A DNA stretch of 64,000 bases from Paracrocinitomix sp040880585 (GCA_040880585.1 JBBDID010000046.1:1-64000), one strand, 5' to 3'; positions 8,434 to 18,798 are shown, numbered from the stretch's first letter. Made by a program: numbers and translations. The notes: generated by a model from the sequence alone, not told the origin.

Positions 8434-9540
8434 CTATTGAAGTAGTTTTTCAATTTCATGCACAATTCTATCGGTTGCATCTGGAATTCCAAGCGGGTGG
8501 ATATGAGAAGAAAGCGTCTGACATTTTTCTTCATTTTCTAATGTCGTGATCACTTCATTGACTAATTTTTCCCGCGCCTCGTGATCCTTTATCAAAATGG
8601 CGGCTTCTTTATCCACCAAGGCCATTGCATTTTTAGTTTGGTGATCTTCCGCTACATTGGGGGAAGGAACCAAAACTACCGGTTTCCCAATCAGGCAAAC
8701 TTCAGAAACAGATATCGCACCGGCTCTTGAAACAATAATATCTGCTGCCGCATACGCCAGGTCCATTTGGTAGATAAAATCTGAAAGATATACGTTCTGA
8801 GAGTTCAGTTCTTTCACAAAAATTTTTAGTTCTTCCGCATAAAATTTCCCACACTGCCAGATGAGTTGCAGATCTTTGTTCAACATTTTTTGAATGTCTT
8901 GTTTGAAGCTTTCGTTCAAGGTTCGTGCACCTAAACTTCCTCCTATAACCAAAACGGTTTTCTTTGCAGGATCCAAGCTAAAATGCTCAAAAGCAGCTTT
9001 CTCTTTTCCTTCAATTTGAACCACCTCATCTCTGACAGGATTACCGGTTTTTACAATTTTTTCTTTTGGAAAAAAGCGTTCTAAGCCGTCGTACGCCACA
9101 CAAATTTTCTTCGCTCTTTTAGCCAATATTTTATTAGTGATGCCCGGATAAGAATTTTGTTCCTGTATCAAAGTGGGGATTTTTTGTTTTGCGGCCATTC
9201 TTATGGTAGCAGCACTGGCATATCCTCCTACCCCAATTGCTATGTCAGGTTTGAATTTTTTGATAATGCGTTTTGCTTTGATTAAACTACCTATTAACTG
9301 AAAGGGAACTAACAGATTTTTAATGGTTAATTTTCGTTGCAGCCCTCTAATGGGTAATCCCACGATCTCATATCCTTCTTTCGGTACTTTTTCCATCTCC
9401 ATTTTTCCTTCTGCACCGACAAACAGTATTTCAACCTCCGGATATTTTTCTTTGATTTTATTTGCAATAGCGATTGCCGGAAAGATATGCCCTCCCGTTC
9501 CTCCACCTGATATGATTACTTTACGCAAGGGCATTTCCAC
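8434..9540 (-). CDS. murG: UDP-GlcNAc:lipid I N-acetylglucosaminyltransferase MurG
   Basis: Peripheral inner-membrane GT-B glycosyltransferase converting lipid I to lipid II. It has the N-terminal glycine-rich loop GGGTGGH (12-18), the second loop GGSLGA in the C-terminal domain, and SRAGAISVSE, the UDP-GlcNAc binding region. Length 368. The gene overlaps the end of ftsW by 20 bp. An alternative start at the next Met (residue 3, MPLRKVI) would shorten the overlap. Confidence 0.96.
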   Translation of the reverse strand: MEMPLRKVIISGGGTGGHIFPAIAIANKIKEKYPEVEILFVGAEGKMEMEKVPKEGYEIVGLPIRGLQRKLTIKNLLVPFQLIGSLIKAKRIIKKFKPDIAIGVGGYASAATIRMAAKQKIPTLIQEQNSYPGITNKILAKRAKKICVAYDGLERFFPKEKIVKTGNPVRDEVVQIEGKEKAAFEHFSLDPAKKTVLVIGGSLGARTLNESFKQDIQKMLNKDLQLIWQCGKFYAEELKIFVKELNSQNVYLSDFIYQMDLAYAAADIIVSRAGAISVSEVCLIGKPVVLVPSPNVAEDHQTKNAMALVDKEAAILIKDHEAREKLVNEVITTLENEEKCQTLSSHIHPLGIPDATDRIVHEIEKLLQ

Positions 9541-10717
9541 TTTCTTTTTTTAATTTTGATTCAGTTGACTTTGAATATTTTCTACTGATTCCCAGTACAA
9601 TTCCGATAGAGATACAGGTGAACCATGCCGAAGTTCCGCCCATACTTAAAAGAGGCATATTTTGCCCGGTTACCGGCATCATTTTCGTACTGACCATCAT
9701 GTTCACCATCACCTGTGACATCATCAATACACCAATGCCAATTGCCAGATAAGTGGCAAATAAATCATCTGCCTGAAGCCCGGTTTTAATAAATCGAAAA
9801 AATAGCCACATGTACAGCATAATAACAACAATTGCCATGGGCAACCCTCCTTCTTCAATTAAGGCTGCAAAATAAAAGTCGGCATAGGCTTCCGGAATAT
9901 AATGTTTCAGCACCCCATTTCCCGGCCCTCTTCCCGGAAGCGGGTGTGAAGCTGTTATCGCTCCATTTTTAATAGCTGCCAATGCATTGTTTACCTGCAT
10001 ATTTTCTCTGGGATCGATATTTTCTTCATCTGAAAACATTTTGGTAAGCCGGCTTCTCCAGGTATCTACCCGGGGCAATGCTTCGGGTGCGGCACTTGAG
10101 ATCAAAAGTAATAGTGCAAAAATTCCAATGGCGCCCCCCACAGATAGCGCGATCCACTTCCATGGAAATTTTGCTATGATCATCATTACAAAGGCAATGA
10201 ATCCAATTAAAACCGCTGTTGACAAGTTGGAGGGTAAAATTAGAAACATGGTCAACCCTACAGGTAAAAGGATATATCTGAAAACCGTATTAAAATCATT
10301 AAATTCATTTTTGCGCTTGACCAATTGTCGGGAAAGATAAATTACCAGTGCCAGCTTAGCAAAATCTGAGGTTTGAAAAGAAAAGGGCAAAAACGGAATC
10401 TTTAACCAACGATCGGCACCATTGATGCTTTCTCCCATAAACATGGTTAGTACCAACAAAATAATCGATACATAAAGTAATATTTTTGAAAGTCGGGAAA
10501 ATACCTTGACCGGTACTTTATGAATTGCGTACATCAGAGCAAATCCTAGAATCAACAAGAAAAAATGTTTAAAAAAGAGGTATGAATAGCTCATTCCCTT
10601 TACTTTGACCAGTATAGGAATAAAGCTAAAAACGGAGACTACCGATAAGAGACCCAGTACTATGGTAAGCACCCAGATATTCTTATCTCCCCCCAAGTAT
10701 TTAAACAATTTACTCAA
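9521..10717 (-). CDS. ftsW: SEDS peptidoglycan glycosyltransferase FtsW
   Basis: Polytopic SEDS protein that polymerises lipid II at the septum with its partner FtsI. About ten membrane helices fill the 398 residues. The extracytoplasmic family motif region GRGPGNGVLKHYIPEAYADF followed by IEEGG is present, as is the final GGTSAW near the C-terminus. It is placed between murD and murG, as usual. Confidence 0.95.
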   Translation of the reverse strand: MSKLFKYLGGDKNIWVLTIVLGLLSVVSVFSFIPILVKVKGMSYSYLFFKHFFLLILGFALMYAIHKVPVKVFSRLSKILLYVSIILLVLTMFMGESINGADRWLKIPFLPFSFQTSDFAKLALVIYLSRQLVKRKNEFNDFNTVFRYILLPVGLTMFLILPSNLSTAVLIGFIAFVMMIIAKFPWKWIALSVGGAIGIFALLLLISSAAPEALPRVDTWRSRLTKMFSDEENIDPRENMQVNNALAAIKNGAITASHPLPGRGPGNGVLKHYIPEAYADFYFAALIEEGGLPMAIVVIMLYMWLFFRFIKTGLQADDLFATYLAIGIGVLMMSQVMVNMMVSTKMMPVTGQNMPLLSMGGTSAWFTCISIGIVLGISRKYSKSTESKLKKESGNALA

Positions 10718-10735
10718 GACAGTTTACTTTTAAAA

Positions 10736-12079
10736 TTAAAGCGATCTTACTGCTGACTTAAACTGTATGCCTCTGTCTTCATAATTCTCAAAAAGATCAA
10801 AAGACGCACAAGCCGGTGAAAGCAGTACTGTTTCATTTTCTTTTGCAAATCGATATCCCAAAGCAACAGATTCCAAGGCAGATCCTGCTTCGGCAATCAC
10901 GTCCACACATCCTGAAAAAGCTTCTTTGATTTTTTCGTTGTCTTTTCCCAGACACACAATCGCTTTTACTTTTTCTTTGACCAGAGGCACCAATGCATCA
11001 TAATCATTTCCCTTATCCACTCCTCCTACAATCCACACTGTGGGCTTATCCATACTCTCCAGGGCGTACCAGGTAGAGTTGACATTGGTTGCTTTTGAAT
11101 CGTTGATGAACTCAATTCCGTTCACTTTTGCAACGAATTCAAGGCGGTGCTCAACATTTTTAAAATCGGAAAGGCTTTCCCGGATAGACTCATTTCTGAT
11201 CTCGAGGATTTTTGACGTGATTCCTGACGCCATTGAATTTTGGGTATTGTGCTTACCCTTTAAAGATAAATCGTGAATCGACATAGCAAATTTTGGTTTA
11301 AGGTTTATATTTATTTGATTGTTGTGTACATAGCCTATCATTCCCTCTTTTTTTTCAAGTGAGAATGGCGCCAACTGAGCTTTTATTTCTCTTTTGGCTA
11401 TTTCATTTGTAATTATTGGATCATCAGCATTGTAGATGAACCAGTCATTTTCGGTGAGATTTTGGATGATGCGGAACTTTGCATCCACGTATTTTTGCAT
11501 CTCATAATCATAGCGATCCAGATGATCGGGCGTGATGTTGAGCAGTACGGCAATATCCGCCTTGAAATCATACATTCCATCTAACTGGAAAGAACTGAGC
11601 TCTACCACGTAATAATCCATATCATCTTTCACCACTTGTCTGGCGAGTGATTCTCCCACATTGCCTGCTGTTGTTGTTTTTAATCCCGCTTTTTTAAGAA
11701 TGTGATTGATCCAGAGGGTGGTGGTGGTTTTTCCGTTACTTCCGGTGATGCAGATCAGTTTTTTACGGGTATATTTTCCGGCAAACTCAATTTCAGAGAT
11801 AACGGGAATTTTTTGTTGAAGGGCTTTTTTTACCAGCTCTACTTTATCTGGTATTCCGGGACTTTTGACAATTAAATTTGCAGAAAGAATCCGCGCTTCA
11901 GAATGTTCTCCACTTTCAAATTCAATCTTTGCCTTCTTCAGTTCTTTTTGATAGGAAGGTTTGATCGTTCCTTTATCTGAAACAAACACATCCCATCCTT
12001 TAGCTTTTGCTAAAAGGGCAGTACCTACGCCACTCTCTCCGGCACCCAGTATTGCGATATGTTTTGTTTCTTTTTTCAT
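10736..12079 (-). CDS. murD: UDP-MurNAc-L-Ala--D-glutamate ligase MurD
   Basis: Cytoplasmic ligase that adds D-Glu to UDP-MurNAc-L-Ala. It carries the UDP-binding LGAGESGVG (11-19), the ATP loop TGSNGKTTT (112-120), the NITPDHLDRYD motif in the central domain and NDSKATN in the C-terminal domain. Length 447 matches the family. It is separated from mraY by 27 bp and from ftsW by 18 bp, so co-transcription is expected. Confidence 0.97.
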   Translation of the reverse strand: MKKETKHIAILGAGESGVGTALLAKAKGWDVFVSDKGTIKPSYQKELKKAKIEFESGEHSEARILSANLIVKSPGIPDKVELVKKALQQKIPVISEIEFAGKYTRKKLICITGSNGKTTTTLWINHILKKAGLKTTTAGNVGESLARQVVKDDMDYYVVELSSFQLDGMYDFKADIAVLLNITPDHLDRYDYEMQKYVDAKFRIIQNLTENDWFIYNADDPIITNEIAKREIKAQLAPFSLEKKEGMIGYVHNNQININLKPKFAMSIHDLSLKGKHNTQNSMASGITSKILEIRNESIRESLSDFKNVEHRLEFVAKVNGIEFINDSKATNVNSTWYALESMDKPTVWIVGGVDKGNDYDALVPLVKEKVKAIVCLGKDNEKIKEAFSGCVDVIAEAGSALESVALGYRFAKENETVLLSPACASFDLFENYEDRGIQFKSAVRSL

Positions 12080-12106
12080 CTTTTTTTACGCTCTCTAAAG
12101 CTGTAC

Positions 12107-13345
12107 TTATCTAAGTTTTAATGTTACAATGGTGATCACTGCGAGAATGACTCCCACGATCCAGAACCGGGCAACAATTTTTGCTTCATGCATTCCTTTT
12201 TTCTGATAGTGATGATGCAAGGGAGCCATGAGAAAAATTCTTCTTCCTTCTCCGTATCTTTTCTTTGTAAACTTGAACCAACCGACCTGTAGCATCACGG
12301 AAACATTTTCCACCAAAAACACACCGCAGAGTACCGGTATCAGTAATTCTTTTCGGATAATAATGGCAAAAGTGGCTATGATGCCTCCAATGGCCAGTGA
12401 GCCGGTATCGCCCATAAAAACTTTTGCCGGATAAGAGTTGTGCCATAAAAACCCAATACACGCTCCCATAAAGGCAGAAATAAAAATCACCAATTCAGCA
12501 GAATATGGGATATACATGACTCCCAGATAATCAGCAAATTCTAAATGACCAGAGACATAAGCGAAAATTGCCAGGGCTATCCCAATAATAGCAGATGTTC
12601 CGGTAGCCAGACCATCCAATCCATCTGTCATGTTCGCTCCATTTGAAACTGCGGTAACAATGATGATCACTACCGGAATAAACAACAACCATCCGTAACT
12701 TTTATTTCCATCACCGATTAACCAGTTATAGTTAAACTCATTGTCTTTGATAAAAGGTATGGTAGTGGTCATATCTTTGGTCACCACGTATTTATATCCC
12801 CCCTGAACATTTGCATGTTTTGCTGTAACGTCTTCACTATTGGGAACTATTTCCGTTTCCAATACCCTTTCATGGACTTTAACATCCGGGTGAAAATACA
12901 AGATCGATCCCACCAATGCGCCAACAAAAATTTGCCCGAAAACTTTGAATTTACCCGCCAATCCGGATTTATTTTTCTTAAATACTTTGATGTAATCATC
13001 TATGAACCCGATCAAGCCAAAAAGGACGGTTGCCAGCAACATGAGAATGACATAAATGTTGTCTAGTTTTGCGAAAAGCAGGGTAGGTATCAGTATAGAT
13101 GCTAAAATGATCAAGCCTCCCATAGTTGGAGTGCCTTCTTTTTCTTTTTGCCCTTCTAATCCCAGGTCTCTTATCGATTCACCTACCTGTTGTTTTCTCA
13201 ATAAATTGATCAGGCGATTGCCAAAAACCATTGAAATCAGCAATGAAGTGATGATGGCCATTGCGGATCTAAAAGAGATATAATTGAATACACCTGCCCC
13301 CGGCAAGCCTAATTCATCCAGATATGTAAACAAGTAATACAACAT
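12107..13345 (-). CDS. mraY: Phospho-MurNAc-pentapeptide transferase MraY
   Basis: Integral membrane enzyme that makes lipid I from UDP-MurNAc-pentapeptide and undecaprenyl phosphate. About ten membrane helices are present, with the catalytic loops FGLIGFIDD and ANMTDGLDGLATG and the cytoplasmic APLHHHYQKKG loop. It is 412 residues, longer than the E. coli enzyme because of an insertion at about residues 165-215 containing KVHERVLETE, a known feature of Bacteroidota MraY. Its start abuts the stop of murE. Confidence 0.97.
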   Translation of the reverse strand: MLYYLFTYLDELGLPGAGVFNYISFRSAMAIITSLLISMVFGNRLINLLRKQQVGESIRDLGLEGQKEKEGTPTMGGLIILASILIPTLLFAKLDNIYVILMLLATVLFGLIGFIDDYIKVFKKNKSGLAGKFKVFGQIFVGALVGSILYFHPDVKVHERVLETEIVPNSEDVTAKHANVQGGYKYVVTKDMTTTIPFIKDNEFNYNWLIGDGNKSYGWLLFIPVVIIIVTAVSNGANMTDGLDGLATGTSAIIGIALAIFAYVSGHLEFADYLGVMYIPYSAELVIFISAFMGACIGFLWHNSYPAKVFMGDTGSLAIGGIIATFAIIIRKELLIPVLCGVFLVENVSVMLQVGWFKFTKKRYGEGRRIFLMAPLHHHYQKKGMHEAKIVARFWIVGVILAVITIVTLKLR

Positions 13346-14808
13346 TATTTATTTAGGGATTTAAGGGTTTCTTTTACTATTTCGAAATCATCAAAGGGAA
13401 GTTTTACACCCTTGATGTCCTGGTATTTTTCATGCCCTTTACCGGCAACCAGAAGAATGTCTCCGGGTTCTGCCAAAGAGCAAGCTACTTTAATGGCTTC
13501 CTGCCGATCTGTAATAGCTAATACACGCGCTGTGCGATCTGCAGGAATACCGATTTTCATCTCTTTTATAATGGATTCAGGGTCTTCATTTCTGGGATTG
13601 TCAGAAGTAAGGATTACTTTATCCGAATATTCTGCGGCAATGGCTGCCATGAGTGGGCGTTTTGCTGTATCTCTGTTTCCACCACACCCCACTACCGTTA
13701 TGACTTTTTCATTTCTGGTACGCACCGCCTGTATGGTTGAAAGCACATTTTTCAGTGCGTCCGGCGTATGGGCGTAATCCACAATACCAATCACATTATT
13801 TTCTGATTTCAAATGCTCAAACCGGCCTTCTACCGAGCCTAATTTGCTAATTGAAGTCAGCACTTCAACCTCATTTGCACCTAGCTCACAAGCAATGGCG
13901 TACACCATTAAAATATTATAGGCATTGAATCCACCCACTAATCTGGTCCACACTTCTTGTGCATTCACGTGTAATACCAAACCGGAAAAAGAATTTTCAA
14001 TGATCTTTGCTTTATAATCGGCTACCGTTTTAAGGGCGATTGTCTTTACTTTTGCTGTTGTGTTTTGCACCATTACTGAACCATTGGCGTCATCTATATT
14101 CACTATAGCAGTTGCATCACTGCTCAAGTCATCAAACAACTTCTTTTTTGTGTAGATATACTCGTCAAATGTTTTGTGATAATCCAGGTGATCGTGAGAA
14201 ATGTTTGAAAAAGCCGCTACTTCAAATTTCAATCCGGCAGTGCGGTGTTGATGAAGGGCATGAGAAGATACTTCCATAAAGCAGTGCTCACATCCGGCAT
14301 CTACCATTTCTCTTAATAAACGGTTCAAGGTTATTGGGTTTGGTGTAGTATGGGTTGCCGCCACTTCTTTTTGATCGATTTTATTCACCACTGTGGATAT
14401 CAATCCGGCAGCATATCCCAGATCAGTGAAAAGGTGGTGGAGTAGGGTTACTGTGGTCGTTTTTCCATTGGTTCCTGTAACGCCCGTTAATCGCAATTCT
14501 TTAGACGGATTTCCGTAATAATTGGCCGCCATGATCCCCAGCGCCTCTGCAGAATTTTTCACCTTCAGATACGTAATTCCTTTTTTGAGATCTTCAGGCA
14601 AGGCTTCGCACACAATCACAATCGCTCCGAGATCCAATGCATTTTGAATAAAGTCATGTCCATCTACTTCTGTTCCTTTAACAGCCACAAAAACAGAAGC
14701 ATCCACAACCTTTCGGGAATCAAAGGAAATTTCAGATACTTCTACGCTTGTTTCTCCGTGCGTTTCAAGAAGCCTTACTTTGTATAATATGTCTGTTAAA
14801 CTTTGCAC
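13345..14808 (-). CDS. murE: UDP-MurNAc-L-Ala-D-Glu--meso-DAP ligase MurE
   Basis: Adds the third residue to the peptidoglycan stem peptide. The ATP loop TGTNGKTTT is at 111-119, and the central motif NISHDHLDYH and YAHTPDAL follow. The substrate-specifying motif DNPR at 403-406 is the meso-diaminopimelate type, so the organism should make DAP-type peptidoglycan. Length 487. Start and stop abut those of ftsI and mraY, indicating tight coupling. Confidence 0.97.
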   Translation of the reverse strand: MQSLTDILYKVRLLETHGETSVEVSEISFDSRKVVDASVFVAVKGTEVDGHDFIQNALDLGAIVIVCEALPEDLKKGITYLKVKNSAEALGIMAANYYGNPSKELRLTGVTGTNGKTTTVTLLHHLFTDLGYAAGLISTVVNKIDQKEVAATHTTPNPITLNRLLREMVDAGCEHCFMEVSSHALHQHRTAGLKFEVAAFSNISHDHLDYHKTFDEYIYTKKKLFDDLSSDATAIVNIDDANGSVMVQNTTAKVKTIALKTVADYKAKIIENSFSGLVLHVNAQEVWTRLVGGFNAYNILMVYAIACELGANEVEVLTSISKLGSVEGRFEHLKSENNVIGIVDYAHTPDALKNVLSTIQAVRTRNEKVITVVGCGGNRDTAKRPLMAAIAAEYSDKVILTSDNPRNEDPESIIKEMKIGIPADRTARVLAITDRQEAIKVACSLAEPGDILLVAGKGHEKYQDIKGVKLPFDDFEIVKETLKSLNK

Positions 14809-16895
14809 TATCTTAATTTAATTTTGATGATCGATCCTTTTTGCACCTTTGTTCCGGCAATTTGCGATTGTGAAACCACTTTTCCGTGACCATTCACTTG
14901 TACTCGCAACCCATAATTTTCTAACAAGTAAACCGCATCATTCATAGGCATTCCTTTCACATCCGGCACTTTATTTCGGCTGACTTTTTTAGGGTTCAAT
15001 ACGATTTTATCGTCTTCCTGAAAGCCCTTGAGCCATTGTGTTTGTTCGGAAGCATCAGTAAAATTGACCGCTGTTTTTTCCAGTGCTATTCGCGTGTGTC
15101 GCCCATCTCCATATTTAACATTGGGTACAGAAGCCAGTGGTTGTTGTATGAGGTTATAGTTTTCGTGATATTCCAGTGAAGATGAATACACCTTGTCTGC
15201 AATGGCGGTAAATACTGTTCCTGACACTTGTGCGCCGTAAATTTGTTTGGTAGGGCCTGCAATGGTTACAATACAAGAATATTTTGGATCGTCAGCTGGG
15301 AAATACCCTACAAAAGAAGCCTGGTAATCATCTCCATACCCTTTGTTGGAGTTCACGATTTTAGCAGTTCCGGTTTTACCTGCTATTGTAAAATTGGCAG
15401 ACTGTAACATTCTACCGGTTCCTCGCTTTACCACTCCTTCCAAACAAGCTCTCAAATCTTTCAAGGTGGACTCAGAGCATATTTTTTCTTTGATCACCTT
15501 CTTTTCAAACTTGTGCACTGTCTCATTACCCCGTCTGATTTCTTTCACAAACTGCGGCTTGATCAACTCCCCGTCATTGGCTACTGCATTATAAAAGGCA
15601 AGAAGATGTATCGGAGTCAATTCTACTTCATAACCAATCGCCATTTGGGGCAAGGTAATTCCAGACCAGCCATCTTCACCGCGATTTTTAATTACAGGAA
15701 ATGGTTCTCCCGCAATATCCAACCCAAGTGTATCGCCCAGACCAAAGGATTTTAAACGATCAATATAAGCCTGCGCATTCTCGAAATAAGCATCATTGAT
15801 GATTTTAGAGAACACATTGGACGACAATTCAAATGCTTCTTGTATGGTAATCCTACCATATCCTTTTTTGTTTGAATCGTAGGTAGTATGATCGTAAAAG
15901 TGATATTCACCATAAGCGCTAACAGTATCTGTAATCCGTACTTTTCCGTCTTCCAACAAAGCCATTAAAGACGCTAACTTAAAAGTAGAGCCGGGATCTG
16001 TTTTGGTACCAATGGCATGATTGTAGGTTTCATAATATCCGCCATCTTCTCCTTTGGTCAAATTGGCTATTGCTTTTATAAATCCGGTTTTGACCTCCAT
16101 CAACACCACTGATCCGTGTACGGCATTTTGAGTTTCCAATTGACGCTTCAACTCATTTTCAGCCACCTCTTGTGTGTTCACATCAATGGAGGTAATGATG
16201 TCCGCTCCCGGAACAGGATCTTTTAAATAATCTGCTCCCACAGGTTTCCAGCTCCCATTCACCCATTGTTTTGCGCGCAAACCATATTCTCCGCTCAACC
16301 ATTGATCAAAACCACCCTCAAGCCCTACCGGCATGGCTCCTTCCCGTTTATACCCCAAAGTTCTTTTTGCCAGATGTCCGTTGGGCTTTTGCCGTTCGTA
16401 TTCTTGTTCTACTATAAAACCTCCTTTGTACTTCGACTCCCTAAGGATGGGGAATTGCTCTACTTCTTGAAGCACGGTGAATTTTACCTGGTTTTTAAGC
16501 AAGCAATACTGGCTTTTATTTGCACGTGCTTTTCGTAAATACCCTTCCCATTCTGTTTTAGACCGTTCCGGAAACACCCGTGCAAGATGAAAAGAGAGGG
16601 AATCTACCTCTTCAAACAATTCATCTGAAACAACCGTGAGATCGACGTGCAAATCATAAAGGGGGATAGAAGTAACCAGATCGCTACCGTCATCTGATAA
16701 AATTCTACCGCGCATAGGTGCAACCGAGTCAACACGGGTCAACTGTTGTCCGGTTGAGTCTACTGCCATAGATTCATTTGGAGCTACATCCCCATACTGA
16801 ATATTGATTACACGTACAACAATGGCAAGCATTACCAATGCTACCAGGATATACATGATGTACGATTTAATCAATATTTGTTTTTTATCATCCAT
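14808..16895 (-). CDS. ftsI: Septal transpeptidase FtsI (PBP3) with PASTA domain
   Basis: Class B penicillin-binding protein cross-linking septal peptidoglycan. One membrane helix (about 13-32) is followed by a dimerisation domain and the transpeptidase domain, with the active-site motifs STFK (303-306), SSN (358-360) and KTG (507-509). A single PASTA domain (about 638-695, starting VPDVKGM) ends the protein; it is common in this phylum but absent from E. coli PBP3. Length 695. It shares its boundary bases with ftsL and murE. Confidence 0.96.
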   Translation of the reverse strand: MDDKKQILIKSYIMYILVALVMLAIVVRVINIQYGDVAPNESMAVDSTGQQLTRVDSVAPMRGRILSDDGSDLVTSIPLYDLHVDLTVVSDELFEEVDSLSFHLARVFPERSKTEWEGYLRKARANKSQYCLLKNQVKFTVLQEVEQFPILRESKYKGGFIVEQEYERQKPNGHLAKRTLGYKREGAMPVGLEGGFDQWLSGEYGLRAKQWVNGSWKPVGADYLKDPVPGADIITSIDVNTQEVAENELKRQLETQNAVHGSVVLMEVKTGFIKAIANLTKGEDGGYYETYNHAIGTKTDPGSTFKLASLMALLEDGKVRITDTVSAYGEYHFYDHTTYDSNKKGYGRITIQEAFELSSNVFSKIINDAYFENAQAYIDRLKSFGLGDTLGLDIAGEPFPVIKNRGEDGWSGITLPQMAIGYEVELTPIHLLAFYNAVANDGELIKPQFVKEIRRGNETVHKFEKKVIKEKICSESTLKDLRACLEGVVKRGTGRMLQSANFTIAGKTGTAKIVNSNKGYGDDYQASFVGYFPADDPKYSCIVTIAGPTKQIYGAQVSGTVFTAIADKVYSSSLEYHENYNLIQQPLASVPNVKYGDGRHTRIALEKTAVNFTDASEQTQWLKGFQEDDKIVLNPKKVSRNKVPDVKGMPMNDAVYLLENYGLRVQVNGHGKVVSQSQIAGTKVQKGSIIKIKLR

Positions 16896-17326
16896 TATTC
16901 GAATACGTATTTTCGAACCCTTATTTTTTTGGGCGACACCCTGCTTTCTATCAAGCCTGTGCCTTCTAATCTGTTTTTAATCTGTTGCCTTCCCCGCTTA
17001 GTAATGTATTCACTGTTCAGGGTGAAAAATTCAGAATTGAGTTCACTCAACTCTTCTTGTAATTGCACTTCTTTTTTAGCTGTGGTTTCTCCGTAATAAC
17101 CCCAACCTATGAGCAGTACCAAAAGAAAACCCACATAAAAAGTAAAAGGCAAATGATTGATAAACCAATCTTTAGAGAGAAAATCACCATTCATGATCTG
17201 CATCAACAACTTGCTTCTGTTTTTTTTCTCTGCGTCACTCTTCTTTGGGCGACGTTTTTTCCTTCGCTTTTTTTTCTCTTCCTGTTGTTCAACAGTTGCC
17301 CTATCGATCAATTCATTTATACTCAT
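16895..17326 (-). CDS. ftsL: FtsL-like division protein
   Basis: Small bitopic protein of 143 residues. A strongly basic cytoplasmic N-terminus (runs of K and R at about 18-40) precedes one membrane helix (about 62-78), then a periplasmic coiled-coil segment rich in Glu, Leu and Lys. This architecture and the position between rsmH and ftsI define FtsL in Bacteroidota, where sequence conservation is poor. It overlaps rsmH by 4 bp. Confidence 0.85.
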   Translation of the reverse strand: MSINELIDRATVEQQEEKKKRRKKRRPKKSDAEKKNRSKLLMQIMNGDFLSKDWFINHLPFTFYVGFLLVLLIGWGYYGETTAKKEVQLQEELSELNSEFFTLNSEYITKRGRQQIKNRLEGTGLIESRVSPKKIRVRKYVFE

Positions 17327-18243
17327 TGCCTGCTTGCTATTCTCAATTTTGCACTGCGCGCTCTTGGGTTTCTCAACACTTCTTCTTCGGTTGGCACCAA
17401 TGGTTTTTTATTCACTGCCTTAAAGGGAGTATTGGCTACACCAAAAACATCCGTAATCAACTCTCCCTGAAAATTTCCGGCTTTAATAAAGTTTTTCACT
17501 AATCGATCTTCAATAGAGTGGTAAGCAATCACTACCAAACGACCTCCTTCTCTTATCACATCAATAGATTGCTCAAGCATATCCATCAGTGCCCCCATTT
17601 CATCATTTACCTCAATGCGAATCGCCTGAAAAACCTGCGCCAAAAATTGGTTTTGTTTTTTGTGAGGAACCAGCCCTTCCAATATTTCCACCAACTGCCC
17701 TGTTGTCTTGATCTCCTTTCTTTTTCGGTGTCCCGAAATGGCAAATACCACTTTTTTTACGTTTTTGAGATCCGCAAACGAATTGAACACCCTGAATAAT
17801 TCTTTTTCGGGATATTCATTCACCACTTTGTAAGCTGTCAGATGAGACCCTCTGTTCATTCTCATATCCAGAACCGCATCTTTTCGAATCGAAAATCCCC
17901 GTTCTGCTTCATCAAATTGATGAGAAGAAACACCCAGATCAGCTAACAACCCATCCACACCCAACACATCATGAAATTTTATGAAATTGTATAAGAAACG
18001 GAAGTTGGCATCCACAAAGATCAGTCGCTCGTCATCCACCACATTTTTTTGTGCATCTTCATCCTGATCAAAAGCCACTAATACCCCTTCCCTACCCATG
18101 CGACTCAATATTTCTTTCGAATGTCCGCCACCGCCGTAGGTAACATCTACAATAACAGCGTCAGATTCAATACCGAGCGCTTCAATGGACTCGTTAAACA
18201 ATACCGGTTCATGGTACTTTTCATTCGTCATTGTCTTCGTCAA
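17323..18243 (-). CDS. rsmH: 16S rRNA (cytosine1402-N4)-methyltransferase RsmH
   Basis: SAM-dependent methyltransferase acting on C1402 of 16S rRNA (formerly MraW). The N-terminal HEPVLFNESI, SAM loop GGGGHS (37-42), DLGVSSHQFD and the C-terminal AYHSIEDRLVKNF are all diagnostic. Length 306. The called start overlaps mraZ by 23 bp; the second Met (residue 5) would give a smaller overlap and is equally plausible. Confidence 0.96.
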   Translation of the reverse strand: MTKTMTNEKYHEPVLFNESIEALGIESDAVIVDVTYGGGGHSKEILSRMGREGVLVAFDQDEDAQKNVVDDERLIFVDANFRFLYNFIKFHDVLGVDGLLADLGVSSHQFDEAERGFSIRKDAVLDMRMNRGSHLTAYKVVNEYPEKELFRVFNSFADLKNVKKVVFAISGHRKRKEIKTTGQLVEILEGLVPHKKQNQFLAQVFQAIRIEVNDEMGALMDMLEQSIDVIREGGRLVVIAYHSIEDRLVKNFIKAGNFQGELITDVFGVANTPFKAVNKKPLVPTEEEVLRNPRARSAKLRIASRQ

Positions 18244-18685
18244 TTTCTCCCATCACCTCATCTGCCAAATCAGAGAAATCTGTAATGTTCTCATCCATTA
18301 ATGACATATATTCTCCCCGGTCCCAAATTTCTATTCTATCGTTATAGGCTGTCAGCATGACTTCCTTTTTTAATCCGATCCTTTCCATCAATGCAGTAGG
18401 AATCAAAATCCGACCGGCATTATCCAGCGATAATTGCTTTGCACCCTGATGAAAGAGCCTGTAGAACATTCGGTTTTTAGGTTTGAACAAATTGAGTTTT
18501 GACAATTTTTTACTGACTTTCTCCCATTCATTCATTGGATAGAGCGTTAAACAGTTCTCAAAGCCCTTATTCACCATAAATACCTCCATAGAAGCAGGGT
18601 CTAATTGCTTACGCAGACCAGCGGGGAAGAGAAACCTCCCTTTAGTATCCAGCTTGCATTCGAATTCACCTACTAATCCTGACAT
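18221..18685 (-). CDS. mraZ: Transcriptional regulator MraZ
   Basis: DNA-binding regulator at the head of dcw operons, with two SpoVT/AbrB-like repeats. Each repeat shows the signature: DTKGRFLFPAGLRKQL near residue 13 and DNAGRILIPTALMERI near residue 90. It normally represses its own operon by binding short direct repeats. Such repeats are visible just upstream at 18722-18738 and 18839-18855. Length 154 with an acidic C-terminal extension that overlaps rsmH. Confidence 0.95.
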   Translation of the reverse strand: MSGLVGEFECKLDTKGRFLFPAGLRKQLDPASMEVFMVNKGFENCLTLYPMNEWEKVSKKLSKLNLFKPKNRMFYRLFHQGAKQLSLDNAGRILIPTALMERIGLKKEVMLTAYNDRIEIWDRGEYMSLMDENITDFSDLADEVMGEIDEDNDE

Positions 18686-18721
18686 ATTCTACTTTGAATT
18701 GGCTAAAATAGCTATTAACTT

Positions 18722-18738
18722 CCCACAAATTACCACTT
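18722..18738 (-). promoter_or_regulatory. Proximal MraZ-type box pair
   Basis: On the minus strand the text AAGTGGTAATTTGTGG contains two GTGG half-sites exactly 10 bp apart, 37-53 bp before the mraZ start. Spaced GTG-containing repeats with one-turn period are the known binding pattern of MraZ. This pair lies in the predicted 5' untranslated region. Confidence 0.5.
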
Positions 18739-18798
18739 ATTTTTCAATTGTTGAAAACTTTCTTTTCTTTTATTCCTTTATATAAGCAATAGAATAAT